From Nocardia jejuensis NBRC 103114 (GTDB lineage: Bacteria > Actinomycetota > Actinomycetes > Mycobacteriales > Mycobacteriaceae), in assembly GCF_001613145.1 (NCBI RefSeq), contig NZ_BDBU01000005.1:1-64000 (forward strand): DNA of 64,000 nucleotides. Reading direction: 5' to 3'. The notes below the pieces were generated by a model. That model was not told the origin of the DNA and ran no database searches. It saw nothing but the letters and a program-made list of their open reading frames with translations. Within the stretch, counting starts at the first letter, position 1; the number at the start of each line of letters is the position of its first letter. This document shows positions 35,931 through 45,429 of this stretch, piece by piece. The translations under genes and the position numbers were made by a program.

Positions 35931-36775
35931 TGTGTCCTTTCCGATGTCCGCACGAGGGCGGTGCGCTGGGTGCCGCGGGCGGCGGGCTGCGCGGCCCGCG
36001 GCGGGATGGTGTCGTTGATGCCGCTGGCGCCACGACGCCGGCGCGGCAGCATGGAGCGCGGCGCGGCATTGCGCGCGGGACCGTCCGGTTCTTCCGGCCC
36101 GCCGGACGCGCGTTCGGGCGGGACGACCCGCAGCAGGTCGGCGTCCAGCATGCGGACGACCTCGACGGTCACCGCGTAGAGACTGCGGCTCAACAGCATC
36201 GCGATATCGCGGCAGCTGCGCCGCCCGTTCACCCACACCAGGATCTCCTGTTGCTGCGAGGAACTCGGAACGCTCAGCGCCATCCGTCCGGAATCGTTGA
36301 GCACCAAAAGATTTCGGTGCGGAGACACCCGGCCGTGCGCCAAGGCGCGCAAACGCCGCTCGGTCTCGAGCAGCAGCCAACCCGGATCGATGCCCGGAAC
36401 CCGGGGCGCGGGGTCGCCGGTCCCGCTGGGCCCCGCGGGCGGATCCTGCCAGAAACAGCTGCCGATCCAGCCCACCGTGATGGCGAACAGGCCGTCCATC
36501 GCCGCCATCATCGCGACCACGCGCAGATCCGCCGCGCCGGTGCTGGTGCGCCCGGGACGCGAAAGCAGTTCGCGCACACCGGGTGCGCCGGGTGAGTCCA
36601 CCGCGACGATGCGGCCGTGCTCCACATGCAGATCCCCACCGGGTTCTCCGGTGACCCGCAGCACGCCGCTGCGAGCGGTGGCGTCCGCGTCCGCCAATTC
36701 CCGGATCAGCTCCTGGGCCGATTCGCGCCCGAGTGCCGGCAATCGCCCCGGATCGGTGAGGGATTCGGTCGTCAT
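35927..36775 (-). CDS. DUF4388/PATAN-like protein
   Basis: 282 aa. The N-terminal 60 residues (ELIRELADADATARSGVLRVTGEPGGDLHVEHGRIVAVDSP) show the beta-hairpin element typical of DUF4388/PATAN modules, which pair with GTPase-linked signalling. A winged-helix-like segment is around residue 190 (EILVWVNGRRSCRDIAMLLSRS), ending in a basic tail with MLPRRRRG. The ATG has CAGGAG 8 bases upstream. It is coupled to the roadblock-like gene by a 4-bp overlap, so the two products probably act together. Confidence 0.6.
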   Translation of the reverse strand: MTTESLTDPGRLPALGRESAQELIRELADADATARSGVLRVTGEPGGDLHVEHGRIVAVDSPGAPGVRELLSRPGRTSTGAADLRVVAMMAAMDGLFAITVGWIGSCFWQDPPAGPSGTGDPAPRVPGIDPGWLLLETERRLRALAHGRVSPHRNLLVLNDSGRMALSVPSSSQQQEILVWVNGRRSCRDIAMLLSRSLYAVTVEVVRMLDADLLRVVPPERASGGPEEPDGPARNAAPRSMLPRRRRGASGINDTIPPRAAQPAARGTQRTALVRTSERTQ

Positions 36776-37323
36776 GCTCGAACTCCTGAAAATAGGCGTG
36801 CGGAAGCAAACGTTTTCGCGGTCGGGAGCGCACAACGGGTGAGACGGGGCCGGTTTCGGAAAACGACACGCCTGGTGCGCATTTCAGCGACGGACCCGTT
36901 CATCGGAGTTCGCCGTGCGGGAATATCCTGACAGCACAGCAGTTTTGGAGCAACAGTTTCCGGGCAATTGATTACCTAAGTCCCAATGGGAACCGGCCGG
37001 TCGACATTGCCGCCCGGAAACTTCTGGCGACCGACCGATTCCTCGGTCGGCGATCGCGATCGATGTCGCGGTCCGCGAGCGCCGCCGATCCGGCGAGGCG
37101 AGCCGGATCACCCCGAATGCCGATGATGCCGTCGACCAGCCGCAGGACGTTTCCGATCTCGCGCCCGAACCGCTCCACGGCCGCTGTCGTCGCGTTCGAG
37201 CGACCACGGATCCCGCACCCGCGCTAGCCTGTGCGGTGCGCCGATCGGCGCCGCGAGTGGACCAGCGCCACTCCCGGCCCGGCCCCGGCCCCGAGTCCGA
37301 AACCACCTGCAGGAGGCCCGTCC
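36776..37323. other. 548-bp intergenic region
   Basis: Between the divergent DUF4388 and MurG-like genes. No convincing gene. A frame on the minus strand at 36972-37178 begins ERFGREIGNVLRLVDGI but has no ribosome site and ends in low-complexity Arg. AT-rich sequence at 36940-36990 may hold the minus-strand promoter. Confidence 0.4.
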
Positions 37324-38532
37324 ATGCCGCGTCCCGACCTCGACCGCACCTCGATCCTGCGCCGCCTCGGCGAGCGTGGCGAGGTCCGTGTGATCGTCGC
37401 CGGCGGCGGCACCGGCGGGCACACCTACCCGGCCGTGGCGGCCGTGCGCGCGCTGCGTGACCTGGTCGCCGAGGCGGGGGCCGGCGCGGAGGTGCTGTGG
37501 GCGGGCGTGCCGGACAGCCTCGAGCAGCGCGTGGCGGCGGAGAACGACGTCGAGTTCACCGCAATCAAGGCGGGCAAGCTGCGCCGCGATCGCAACCCGC
37601 TCAAGATGCTCAATGCCGCCAATGCCCGCGATGCCCTGCGCGTGCCGGTCAGCGTGCTGGCCGCCCAGGGTGTGGTCCGGCGGTTCCGCCCGGACGCCGT
37701 GCTGTGCACCGGCGGGTACGTGTGCGCGCCGATCGGCATGGCGGCCGCGCTGCGGCGGCGGCCGCTGGTGATTCACGAGCAGACCACCGGCATCGGCAAG
37801 GCGAACCTGCTGCTGGCCCGGATGGCCGATCGCATCGCCCTCAGCTCGGAGGCGTCGGTCGATCTGCTGCCCGCACGGGTTCGCGAGCGCGCGGTCGTCA
37901 CCGGCAATCCCATTCGTCCCGCGCTGACCTCCGGTGATCCGGCCGCCGCCGTCAAGGCGCTGGAATGGTCGGGCTACGTTCCGGGACTGCCGACGGTGTA
38001 CATCACCGGCGGCGCCCAGGGCGCGGTGCAGATCAACGAGCTCATCGCGGAGCTGCTGCCCGAACTCCTCAACGCCGCCAACGTGATCCACCAGTGCGGC
38101 AAGCTGTCCTACGGGCGCGTCAGCGAGCAGGCGGCGGCCCTTCCGGCCGAAGTCCGGGACCGCTACCTGGTGCGCGAATTCCTCGGCGCCGAACTTCCGG
38201 ACGTGCTCGCGCTCGCCGATGTTGTCGTATCACGTTCCGGCGCGGGCACTCTCGCCGAACTCACCACCCTCGGCAAGCCCTCGGTCCTGATTCCCTATCC
38301 GCATTCGGTGGGCGGTGAGCAGATCCGCAATGCCCGCATCCTGGCCGACCACGGCGGCGCGCGCGCCCTCGTCGGCCAGGACGCCACCGCCTCGAATCTG
38401 AACACCGCACTGAGTGAGCTGCTCACCGAACCCGCCACCCGCGCACAGGTTTCCGAGGCCGCGCGCGCGATGGGACATCCCGAGGCCGCCGAAGAACTCG
38501 CCCTGACCGTCCTGGATCTGGCAGTGCGCTGA
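37324..38532 (+). CDS. MurG-like glycosyltransferase (GT28)
   Basis: 402 aa. MurG adds GlcNAc to lipid I on the inner face of the membrane to make lipid II. Seen here: VIVAGGGTGGHTYPAVA (GT-B N-terminal glycine loops), CTGGYVCAPIGMAAALRRRPLVIHEQTTGIGKAN, VTGNPIRPAL, and the donor-binding VVSRSGAGTLAELTTLGKPSVLIPYP. The ATG has GGAGG 6 bases upstream. The canonical murG lies in the division/cell-wall cluster with ftsW and murC. None of those genes is here, so this is probably a second, specialised MurG-like enzyme whose acceptor may differ. Confidence 0.85.
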   Translation: MPRPDLDRTSILRRLGERGEVRVIVAGGGTGGHTYPAVAAVRALRDLVAEAGAGAEVLWAGVPDSLEQRVAAENDVEFTAIKAGKLRRDRNPLKMLNAANARDALRVPVSVLAAQGVVRRFRPDAVLCTGGYVCAPIGMAAALRRRPLVIHEQTTGIGKANLLLARMADRIALSSEASVDLLPARVRERAVVTGNPIRPALTSGDPAAAVKALEWSGYVPGLPTVYITGGAQGAVQINELIAELLPELLNAANVIHQCGKLSYGRVSEQAAALPAEVRDRYLVREFLGAELPDVLALADVVVSRSGAGTLAELTTLGKPSVLIPYPHSVGGEQIRNARILADHGGARALVGQDATASNLNTALSELLTEPATRAQVSEAARAMGHPEAAEELALTVLDLAVR

Positions 38533-38680
38533 CGACCCCGTGTTTGCCACCGGATCGCGCGGGCATACCACGGGTCACACGGGTGACGGGGTGAGCTTTC
38601 CGACCCCACACCGCCCGTGAATACGGGTAGTGTCGAATTTGCCAGCTAGTCCTCGGCAATTCCGAGAGAATGGAGATGCC

Positions 38681-39058
38681 ATGCAAATCCAGGTCTTCGC
38701 CGACAAGCACATCGGTGGCGGCGCGGCGTTCATCGAACACGCACAGGACACCATCGGTTCCGTGCTCGATCGATTCGCCGAGCACCTCACCCGGGTCGAG
38801 GCCCACGTCACCGACGTGAACGGTCACAAGGGCGGCCCGGACGACAAGCACTGCAACCTGGAGGCGCGCCCCAAGGGCCAGCCACCGGTCGCCACCACCC
38901 ACAAGGCCCCCACTGCGGAAGAGGCCTACATCGGCGCCGCGGAAAGCATGGCCAACCTGCTCGACAGCCGCTTCGGCAAGCTGCACCACGCCAAGGGCGG
39001 CGAATCGATCCGGCATCTACCGGTCGAGGAATCCGTCCAGCAGCTACCGGTCGAGTGA
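38681..39058 (+). CDS. HPF/RaiA-like ribosome-associated protein, short form
   Basis: 125 aa. IEHAQDTIGSVLDRFAEHLTRVEAHVTDVNGHKGGPDDKHCNLEARPKG matches the first strand-helix and basic strand of the ribosome hibernation factor (S30AE) fold. AAESMANLLDSRFGKL fits its second helix. The long-form C-terminal dimerisation domain is missing, and a short tail with two HLPVEES/QLPVE repeats replaces it. ATG with GGAG 7 bases upstream. Ribosome silencing in stress is family knowledge, not proven here. Confidence 0.7.
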   Translation: MQIQVFADKHIGGGAAFIEHAQDTIGSVLDRFAEHLTRVEAHVTDVNGHKGGPDDKHCNLEARPKGQPPVATTHKAPTAEEAYIGAAESMANLLDSRFGKLHHAKGGESIRHLPVEESVQQLPVE

Positions 39059-39065
39059 ACCGGGG

Positions 39066-39091
39066 GGCCCGCCGTGACCGCACGGCGGGCC
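39066..39091 (+). terminator. Hairpin terminator of the HPF-like gene
   Basis: Perfect 11-bp stem GGCCCGCCGTG/CACGGCGGGCC with an ACCG loop, 7 bases after the stop codon; no T-tract. Confidence 0.7.
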
Positions 39092-39206
39092 GGCCCCGGG
39101 TCCCGTACTCAACCTGTGCCACAGCCTGATTCGTGAATGTCCGAGCCTGAGTCGTGAACAACCGACCCCATGCCGCACACCCGGCGAGTTACGGGAGCAG
39201 GCCGAG

Positions 39207-40067
39207 TTACGGGAGCAACCCGAGGCGGCGAGCCCGGGCCACGGCTTCGTGCCTGGTGTGTGCGCCCAGCTTGATCATCGCACTGCGCAGGTAGCTCTTG
39301 ACGGTTTCGGCGCGAAGCGAAAGTCGCTGCGCGGCTTCCATATTCGTGCAGCCCAGGGCGATCTGCGACAGCACGTCCAGTTCACGCGGGGCCAGGACGA
39401 TGGATTCGTCCGGAAACGGAGTACCGGAGATCAGCCGGGCGAGCTTGTCGGACACCTCGCGCAGCCGCAGCCGTGACTGCGCGTCCGACAGCGATTGGCC
39501 GATCCCCCGCAGTTCCGCGTGCAGGTCCCGCAGTTGTTCGGTGAGCACCGCGTCGATCGGGGCCCGGGCCTCACGGGGAGCCTCGAGCCGGAGCCGTCGA
39601 TCCACCTCGTCGCGCACGGCGAGTTCCACCCCGAGCCGATGCCCGGCCCGCACCATCTCCTCGGCGATGCGATCCCCGAGCGGCCCGGTTTCCCGATTGG
39701 CGACGTACAGCACCGCCCGGGCCTCACCGCTCACCACCACCGGGACCGCGACCACCGCGCGCAGACCCTCGCCCAGCACGGGAGTGTCGTAGTGGTGGGT
39801 GATGGTGGAGGCCGAGCGGTAGTCGGCCACCGAGCGAGGCGCGCGCGTCGCGACGGCGGCCCCGCCGAGCCCCGAACTGGGCGCGACGATCAGACCGCGC
39901 ATGCCGTTGGTGCGGGTGCCCACGAATTCGCTCAGGACCAGCGATCCCCGGCTCACCTCCCCACCGAACACCACCTGGGCCCTGGATACCGTGGCGATAT
40001 GGCGCAGCTCGGCCCGCAGCGCGTCGGCGTCGCGGGGACGCAACAGGCCGTCGGGGGCCGGGGTCAT
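39207..40067 (-). CDS. GAF-LuxR transcriptional regulator
   Basis: 286 aa. A GAF-like sensor domain (about 15-150; [44 protein letters not shown]) is followed by a helical linker and a C-terminal LuxR helix-turn-helix ([49 protein letters not shown]). The ATG at 40067 has GGAAAGGGG 8 bases upstream; the frame runs on to 40136. It is divergent from the two acyl-CoA ligase genes across 55 bases, so it probably controls them, perhaps in response to a hydrophobic ligand. Confidence 0.85.
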   Translation of the reverse strand: MTPAPDGLLRPRDADALRAELRHIATVSRAQVVFGGEVSRGSLVLSEFVGTRTNGMRGLIVAPSSGLGGAAVATRAPRSVADYRSASTITHHYDTPVLGEGLRAVVAVPVVVSGEARAVLYVANRETGPLGDRIAEEMVRAGHRLGVELAVRDEVDRRLRLEAPREARAPIDAVLTEQLRDLHAELRGIGQSLSDAQSRLRLREVSDKLARLISGTPFPDESIVLAPRELDVLSQIALGCTNMEAAQRLSLRAETVKSYLRSAMIKLGAHTRHEAVARARRLGLLP

Positions 40068-40122
40068 CAGGTACCCCTTTCCGGGGGTGGCGGTCGGGAA
40101 CTGTGACGTAGATCCTATCGAA

Positions 40123-41781
40123 GTGAGCATAAGCACGGGTCGGCCTCGGCCGGCAAGCTATTCCTTCGGGGTCTGGAACGCTCCCCTGCTCGGTGACACC
40201 ATCGGAGCGAATCTGGACCGCAGCGCCGCCGCACATCCGGATCGGGACGCGCTGATCGACTACACCACCGGGCTCCGATGGACCTATCGGGAGTTCGTCG
40301 CGGAGGTGGACGCGCTCGCACTGGGAATGCTCGCAGCGGGACTCGGCAAGGGCGACCGGGTGGGCATGTGGGCCCCGAACTGCCCGCAGTGGACCCTCAC
40401 CCAGTACGCGACCGCCAAGATCGGCGCGATCCTGGTGAACATCAATCCGGCCTATCGCGCGCACGAGTTGCGATATGTGCTGCGCCAGGCCGGGATTCGA
40501 GCGCTGATCGCCGCGCCGTTCTTCAAGACCTCGAACTACGCGGCCATGATCGAGGAGGTGTCGCCGGACTGCCCGGACCTCGAACAGGTGGTGCTGCTGG
40601 ACAGCACCGCGTGGCGGCGGCTCTTCGAATCCGGTCACGCCGCTGACCCCGAGCAGCTGGCCATGGCGCAGGCGGGACTCTCGGCCGACGACCCGATCAA
40701 CATCCAATACACCTCCGGCACGACCGGATTCCCCAAGGGCGCGACCCTGAGCCACCACAACATCCTCAACAACGGCTGGTTCGTCGGTGAGCTGTGTGGA
40801 TACACCGAGCTGGACCGCATCTGCATACCGGTGCCGTTCTATCACTGCTTCGGAATGGTCATGGGCAATCTGGCCGCCACCAGCCACGCCGCGGCCATGG
40901 TCATCCCCGCACCGGCCTTCGACGCTCGTACGACCCTGGAAGCCGTTGCCGCCGAACGCTGTACGTCGCTGTACGGGGTGCCGACCATGTTCATCGCGGA
41001 ACTGGCCGAGCCGGAATTCGACTCCTACGACCTGTCGAGCCTGCGCACCGGGATCATGGCCGGATCACCGTGTCCGGCCGAGGTGATGAAGCAGGTCATC
41101 GAGCGAATGGGCATGCGGGAGGTGAGCATCTGCTACGGCATGACCGAGACCTCACCGGTGTCCACGCAGACCCGCGCCGACGACACGATCGCGCAGCGCA
41201 CGGCCACCGTCGGGCGGGCCGGGCCGCATATCGAGATCAAGATCGCCGATCCGGTCACCGGGCTGACCGTGTCGCGCGGCGAACCCGGCGAACTGTGCAC
41301 ACGGGGCTACTCGGTCATGCTCGGCTACTGGGGCGAGGCCGAGAAGACCGCCGAGGCAATCGATTCCGCTCGATGGATGCATACCGGCGATCTGGGCACC
41401 ATGGACGAGGACGGCTATGTCGCCATCACCGGCCGGATCAAGGACATGGTGATCCGCGGCGGGGAGAACATCTACCCGCGCGAGATCGAGGAATTCCTCT
41501 ACACCCATCCGGACATTCTGGACGCACAGGTCATCGGGGTTCCCGATCCGAAATTCGGTGAGGAACTCATGGCATGGATTCGTATGCGAGCGGGTACGAA
41601 AGCACTGACCGCGGCGTCTCTGCGTGAGTTCTGCTCCGGACAGCTCGCCCATTTCAAGATCCCGCGTTACGTACACATCGTCGACGAGTTCCCCATGACG
41701 GTGACCGGAAAGATCCGCAAGGTCGAGATGCGCGAGACCGCCGCGCGCCTGCTCGGCCTGTCCGCCCAGGAGGATGCATGA
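40123..41781 (+). CDS. Acyl-CoA synthetase (FadD-like, AMP-forming)
   Basis: 552-aa ANL-superfamily enzyme that activates a carboxylic acid via acyl-adenylate to the CoA thioester. The P-loop-like [16 protein letters not shown] (A3), [10 protein letters not shown] (A5), [38 protein letters not shown] (A7-A8) and final TGKIRK with the catalytic Lys are intact. GTG start at 40123. It overlaps the next ligase gene as ATGA (41778-41781). The chain length cannot be read, but the layout is that of medium/long-chain enzymes. Regulated probably by the divergent GAF-LuxR protein. Confidence 0.93.
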   Translation: MSISTGRPRPASYSFGVWNAPLLGDTIGANLDRSAAAHPDRDALIDYTTGLRWTYREFVAEVDALALGMLAAGLGKGDRVGMWAPNCPQWTLTQYATAKIGAILVNINPAYRAHELRYVLRQAGIRALIAAPFFKTSNYAAMIEEVSPDCPDLEQVVLLDSTAWRRLFESGHAADPEQLAMAQAGLSADDPINIQYTSGTTGFPKGATLSHHNILNNGWFVGELCGYTELDRICIPVPFYHCFGMVMGNLAATSHAAAMVIPAPAFDARTTLEAVAAERCTSLYGVPTMFIAELAEPEFDSYDLSSLRTGIMAGSPCPAEVMKQVIERMGMREVSICYGMTETSPVSTQTRADDTIAQRTATVGRAGPHIEIKIADPVTGLTVSRGEPGELCTRGYSVMLGYWGEAEKTAEAIDSARWMHTGDLGTMDEDGYVAITGRIKDMVIRGGENIYPREIEEFLYTHPDILDAQVIGVPDPKFGEELMAWIRMRAGTKALTAASLREFCSGQLAHFKIPRYVHIVDEFPMTVTGKIRKVEMRETAARLLGLSAQEDA

Positions 41782-43493
41782 CCAGCGTTGCCCGCGGCAG
41801 CAATACCGAGCGCTACCGTGCCGCGCGTGATCACCTGCTCGCGACCGCCACCGACTACGACGCCGCCGCGCGCACCTTCACCTGGCCGGAGCTCACCGGC
41901 GTGTTCAATTGGGCCACGGATTGGTTCGACGTCATCGCCCGGGGCAACGATCGCCCGGCGCTGTGGATCGTCGAGGAGGGCGGCGGACAGCAGCGAATCA
42001 GCTTCGACGACATGGCCACTCGCTCGGATCGCGTCGCGACCTGGCTCTCGGGCCTCGATGTCGGCAAGGGCGACCGCGTCATGCTCATGCTGGGCAATCA
42101 GGTCGAGCTGTGGGAGGCCATGCTGGCGGTCGCCAAGCTCGGCGCCGTCATCATGCCGACCACGGGCGCACTGGGTTCGGCCGATCTGATCGACCGAATC
42201 GAGCGCGGCGGCGCGGTGTACGTCATCGCGAACACCGCCGACATCCCGAAGTTCGACGATGTGCCGGGCGACTACACCCGAATCGCGGTGGGAGAGAACA
42301 TTCCCGAAGGCTGGCATACCTACCGCGACGCCGCCCGCGTCGAATCGGCCGGGCCGTTCGCCGCGGTGACCGACGTGAGCGATCCGCTGCTCGTCTATTT
42401 CACCTCCGGCACGACCAGCAAACCGAAAATGGTGCAGCATTCGCAGACCAGCTACCCGGTCGGACACTTGTCCACGATGTACTGGATCGGCTTGCGCCCC
42501 GGCGATATTCACCTCGCGATCAGCGCGCCGGGCTGGGCCAAACATGCGTGGAGTTGCTTCTTCGCCCCGTGGCTGGGCGAGGCGACGGTATTCGTCTACA
42601 ACTACACCCGTTTCGACCCCGAGGCCTTGCTCCAGCAGCTACGCTCCGCAGAGATCAACACCTTCTGCGCCCCACCTACGGTGTGGCGCATGCTCATTCA
42701 GGCCGACCTCGGCGACCGCCCCGCCGGTCTGCGCGAGATCCTCGGCGCTGGTGAGCCGCTCAACCCCGATGTCATCGCCCAGGTCGAGAAGGCATGGGGG
42801 CTCACCATCCGCGATGGTTTCGGACAGACGGAAACCACTCTGCAGGTGGGGAATACGCCCGGCCAAGCCGTCAAACCAGGGTCGATGGGCCGTCCCGCGC
42901 CCGGCGTACCGGTGGTACTCGTCGATCCGCTTACCGGGGAACTGTCCGACGAGGGTGAGATCTGCCTCGACCTGGCGGCGTCCCCGGTCAATCTGATGAC
43001 CGGCTACCTCGGCGATCCCGAGCGCAACGCCGCGGTCATGGACGGCGGCTACTACCACACCGGCGATGTGGCCAACCGGGATTCGGACGGCTACATCAGC
43101 TACATCGGCCGCACCGACGACGTCTTCAAATCCTCCGACTACAAGGTGTCGCCGTTCGAACTGGAGAGCGTGCTGATCGAGCATCCCGCCGTGGTGGAAG
43201 CCGCGGTCGTACCCCAGCCCGACGACACCCGGCTGGCGGTGCCCAAGGCGTACATCACCCTGGCCGCTGGATGGGAGCCGAACCGCGAAACCGCCCGCAG
43301 CATCCTGGAATACGCTCGCGATCAGCTGGCGCCGTACCTGCGCGTACGACGGATCGAGTTCGCCGAGCTACCCAAGACCATCTCCGGAAAGATCCGCCGG
43401 GTGGACCTGCGCCGGCAAGAGGAACAGGCGCACGCCACCGGCGACCCGCGCTCCACCGAGTACCGCTACGAGGATGTTCTCACCGATAAGTAG
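41778..43493 (+). CDS. AMP-binding acyl-CoA synthetase (ACSM-like medium-chain)
   Basis: 571 aa. The N-terminus ([36 protein letters not shown]) is the acetyl-CoA-synthetase-like type of medium-chain enzymes. Core motifs are [62 protein letters not shown] and the C-terminal [15 protein letters not shown] with the catalytic Lys. It is cotranslated with the upstream ligase. Two ligases of different subfamilies in one operon suggest a degradation pathway with two acid intermediates; the substrates are unknown. Confidence 0.93.
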   Translation: MTSVARGSNTERYRAARDHLLATATDYDAAARTFTWPELTGVFNWATDWFDVIARGNDRPALWIVEEGGGQQRISFDDMATRSDRVATWLSGLDVGKGDRVMLMLGNQVELWEAMLAVAKLGAVIMPTTGALGSADLIDRIERGGAVYVIANTADIPKFDDVPGDYTRIAVGENIPEGWHTYRDAARVESAGPFAAVTDVSDPLLVYFTSGTTSKPKMVQHSQTSYPVGHLSTMYWIGLRPGDIHLAISAPGWAKHAWSCFFAPWLGEATVFVYNYTRFDPEALLQQLRSAEINTFCAPPTVWRMLIQADLGDRPAGLREILGAGEPLNPDVIAQVEKAWGLTIRDGFGQTETTLQVGNTPGQAVKPGSMGRPAPGVPVVLVDPLTGELSDEGEICLDLAASPVNLMTGYLGDPERNAAVMDGGYYHTGDVANRDSDGYISYIGRTDDVFKSSDYKVSPFELESVLIEHPAVVEAAVVPQPDDTRLAVPKAYITLAAGWEPNRETARSILEYARDQLAPYLRVRRIEFAELPKTISGKIRRVDLRRQEEQAHATGDPRSTEYRYEDVLTDK

Positions 43494-43536
43494 ACCTGAG
43501 CCCACCGCACCTACCACGACAGACCGGAGCCCGAGA

Positions 43537-43728
43537 GTGCCACACACCCTGGAGACCGCCACCGCTTACGTGATCGATGCCCTGGAAGCCAAGGGCACGG
43601 CGAGCCGTGAGGATTTCGATGTTCGCGGCATCGTCAGCGCGACGCACAACCTCGCGGAGACCTGGGATTTCCGAGCGGTCTGTCACAGCAGGTTCTGGGG
43701 CATAGCGGCCACCTTCCTCCGGCCCTGA
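43537..43728 (+). CDS. Conserved small protein, 63 aa (copy 1)
   Basis: Begins MPHTLETATAYVIDALEAKG and ends FWGIAATFL. Mixed helix and a central TWDF motif; no membrane span. A paralogue of the same length lies at 45238-45429 and shares about 39 of 63 residues, including ALEAKGTA, DFD, TWDF and IAATFL. GTG start with GGAG about 8 bases upstream. It follows the ligase operon by 43 bases and may be part of it. Function unknown. Confidence 0.75.
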   Translation: MPHTLETATAYVIDALEAKGTASREDFDVRGIVSATHNLAETWDFRAVCHSRFWGIAATFLRP

Positions 43729-43841
43729 TACCCGAAGCAAGCAACCGATCGGGTCGGAGCCAGCAAACTCGAGCGGACATTCGAGCGGGCTAGTGAAGCG
43801 AATTCCTGGCGTTAGCCAGGGATTTCGCCGCACCATTGCTT

Positions 43842-43982
43842 ATGCCCACCTCCGACACCGTCCTGATGTCCGGACTCATCCTGTCTCGCGCGGCGGCGGC
43901 AGGTATCGACCCGAATCGCCTGGCGGGCGAGGCAGGGATGACGCCGGCGACGATCCACGCCCCCGGGCACCCGCTACGATGA
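43842..43982 (+). pseudogene. AraC-regulator N-terminal remnant (46 aa ORF)
   Basis: ATG at 43842; encodes MPTSDTVLMSGLILSRAAAAG, then IDPNRLAGEAGM. This resembles the first 30 residues of the adjacent AraC protein (SILLPRFVLRRAEQAGLDPDRLAGLAGV). It stops in TGA at 43980-43982, overlapping the AraC ATG at 43979 as ATGA. It looks like the truncated start of a duplicated AraC gene, though a leader peptide for coupled translation is possible. Confidence 0.55.
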
Positions 43983-44968
43983 TCTTCCGGCCCGAGTGTG
44001 CCGACAGTATTCTGCTGCCCCGCTTCGTACTTCGGCGCGCGGAGCAGGCGGGACTCGATCCGGATCGGCTGGCCGGCCTGGCCGGGGTACCCGGCTGGCG
44101 GGAGGGTGGTGAGGCCACCCGGGTGTCGAGCAGGTGCTGCACCCGCGTCTGGGAGTTGTTCGAGCAGGCGACCGGTGATCCGAATCTCGCCCTGCACAGC
44201 GCCGAGAGCACCGTCGGGGAGCTCGGGCTGCTGGAGTATCTGTTCCTGGCCTCGGGCACGCTCGAGGCCGCTCTCGCCGGGGTGGTCCGTCATTGCGGCA
44301 CTCTCACAACGGGTTACAGCCTGCGAATCAGCGAGAGCGTCGAGACCGAGGCCACCTACGAGATCCGATCCGGCGTCGAGGAGGGTCGCGGGCGAGATTT
44401 GATCATGCAGGCCTTCTTCGCCCTGCTCGTCGGGCGGACCCGCTGGGCCACCCGCTCCCCGGTGGATCCGGTGCGGCTGAGCTTCCGGCAGGCCGCGCCC
44501 GACTCCAGGCACGCCTTCGAGCGGTTGTTCCGCAGCAAGACAATCGATTTCGGCGCACCGGTGGACTCCATCACGCTGCGCCGCTGCGATCTGGGGCTGC
44601 CGCTGAAGACCGCGGATGCGGATCTGGCCAGGGTGCTGCACGACTACGCGGCCACCCTGCCCGGACCCGCCACCTTCGCCATCACCTGGACCGACCGGCT
44701 GGCGCCGCTGCTGGACGCGGGTTTGGCGGACGGCACCGCCACCCTCGACGCCGTCGCGCGGCGGCTGCTCATGTCGCCGCGCTCGTTGCAACGGCGGCTG
44801 GCGGAGGCGGGAACCAGTTGGCGGCGCGAGATAGAACTCGCCCGACGGCGCAGGCTCGAGCGCGCCGGGCATCTTCCCCGAACCCAGCAGGCGGAGTACC
44901 TCGGGTACGCCGATCCGGCCAGCCTGCGGCGTGCGGTGCATCGCTGGCGAGAGAGCGGGGATCAGTGA
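43979..44968 (+). CDS. AraC-family regulator with arabinose-binding-like N-terminal domain
   Basis: 329 aa. The N-terminal ligand domain (about 1-190; GELGLLEYLFLASGTLEAALAGVVRHCGTL is a family hallmark) is followed by a C-terminal HTH_18 (about 245-325; ARRLLMSPRSLQRRLAEAGTSWRREIE, AEYLGYADPASLRRAVHRW). The second HTH is slightly degenerate (YLGYADPASLRRAV). The ATG at 43979 sits in an ATGA overlap with the remnant upstream. It lies between the two 63-aa paralogues, so it may control them or the ligase operon. Confidence 0.88.
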   Translation: MIFRPECADSILLPRFVLRRAEQAGLDPDRLAGLAGVPGWREGGEATRVSSRCCTRVWELFEQATGDPNLALHSAESTVGELGLLEYLFLASGTLEAALAGVVRHCGTLTTGYSLRISESVETEATYEIRSGVEEGRGRDLIMQAFFALLVGRTRWATRSPVDPVRLSFRQAAPDSRHAFERLFRSKTIDFGAPVDSITLRRCDLGLPLKTADADLARVLHDYAATLPGPATFAITWTDRLAPLLDAGLADGTATLDAVARRLLMSPRSLQRRLAEAGTSWRREIELARRRRLERAGHLPRTQQAEYLGYADPASLRRAVHRWRESGDQ

Positions 44969-45237
44969 AAGTCTCATGCCGCGGCCTCGTTTCGCAACCC
45001 CGCGGCGAGAGTTGGCGTGTGGGTGGCGGAGTTGGCGTATTCGGAACTCCCGGCGGCCGGGCACGAAAACAAAACTGGGCGGAAAGGCCGTAACGCCCTG
45101 GCGCGTTCGCCCAGCTCTACCCACCTCGCCCAGCTCTGCTCAACCCCCAACTCTGCTCAACTTCATCTGGCCTCCGACACTCTCCGCACCACACCGCTCG
45201 ACCCTGCCCGGCTCGGTACTCGATTGGAGCTCAACCC

Positions 45238-45429
45238 ATGCCCCACAGCGCCGCCACCGCCACCGCCTTCGTCATCACGGCTCTCGAGGCGAAGGGCACG
45301 GCCACCCGCGACGACTTCGACATCCCGGCCATCGTGACCACCACGTACAACCTCACCCAGACCTGGGATTTCCATCACGTCGATCGGACGCTGTTCTGGA
45401 ATATCGCGGCCACGTTCCTCGAACACTGA
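45238..45429 (+). CDS. Conserved small protein, 63 aa (copy 2)
   Basis: Paralogue of the protein at 43537-43728 (about 62 percent identity by eye, same length). It starts MPHSAATATAFVITALEAKG and ends FWNIAATFLEH. ATG with GGAG 9 bases upstream. It stands alone after the AraC gene. Function unknown; the conservation of two copies supports that both are real genes. Confidence 0.78.
   Translation: MPHSAATATAFVITALEAKGTATRDDFDIPAIVTTTYNLTQTWDFHHVDRTLFWNIAATFLEH

Noticed and set aside
36972..37178. Minus-strand 68-residue frame starting ERFGREIGNV
   Set aside because: Only the first 30 residues look protein-like; no start signal.
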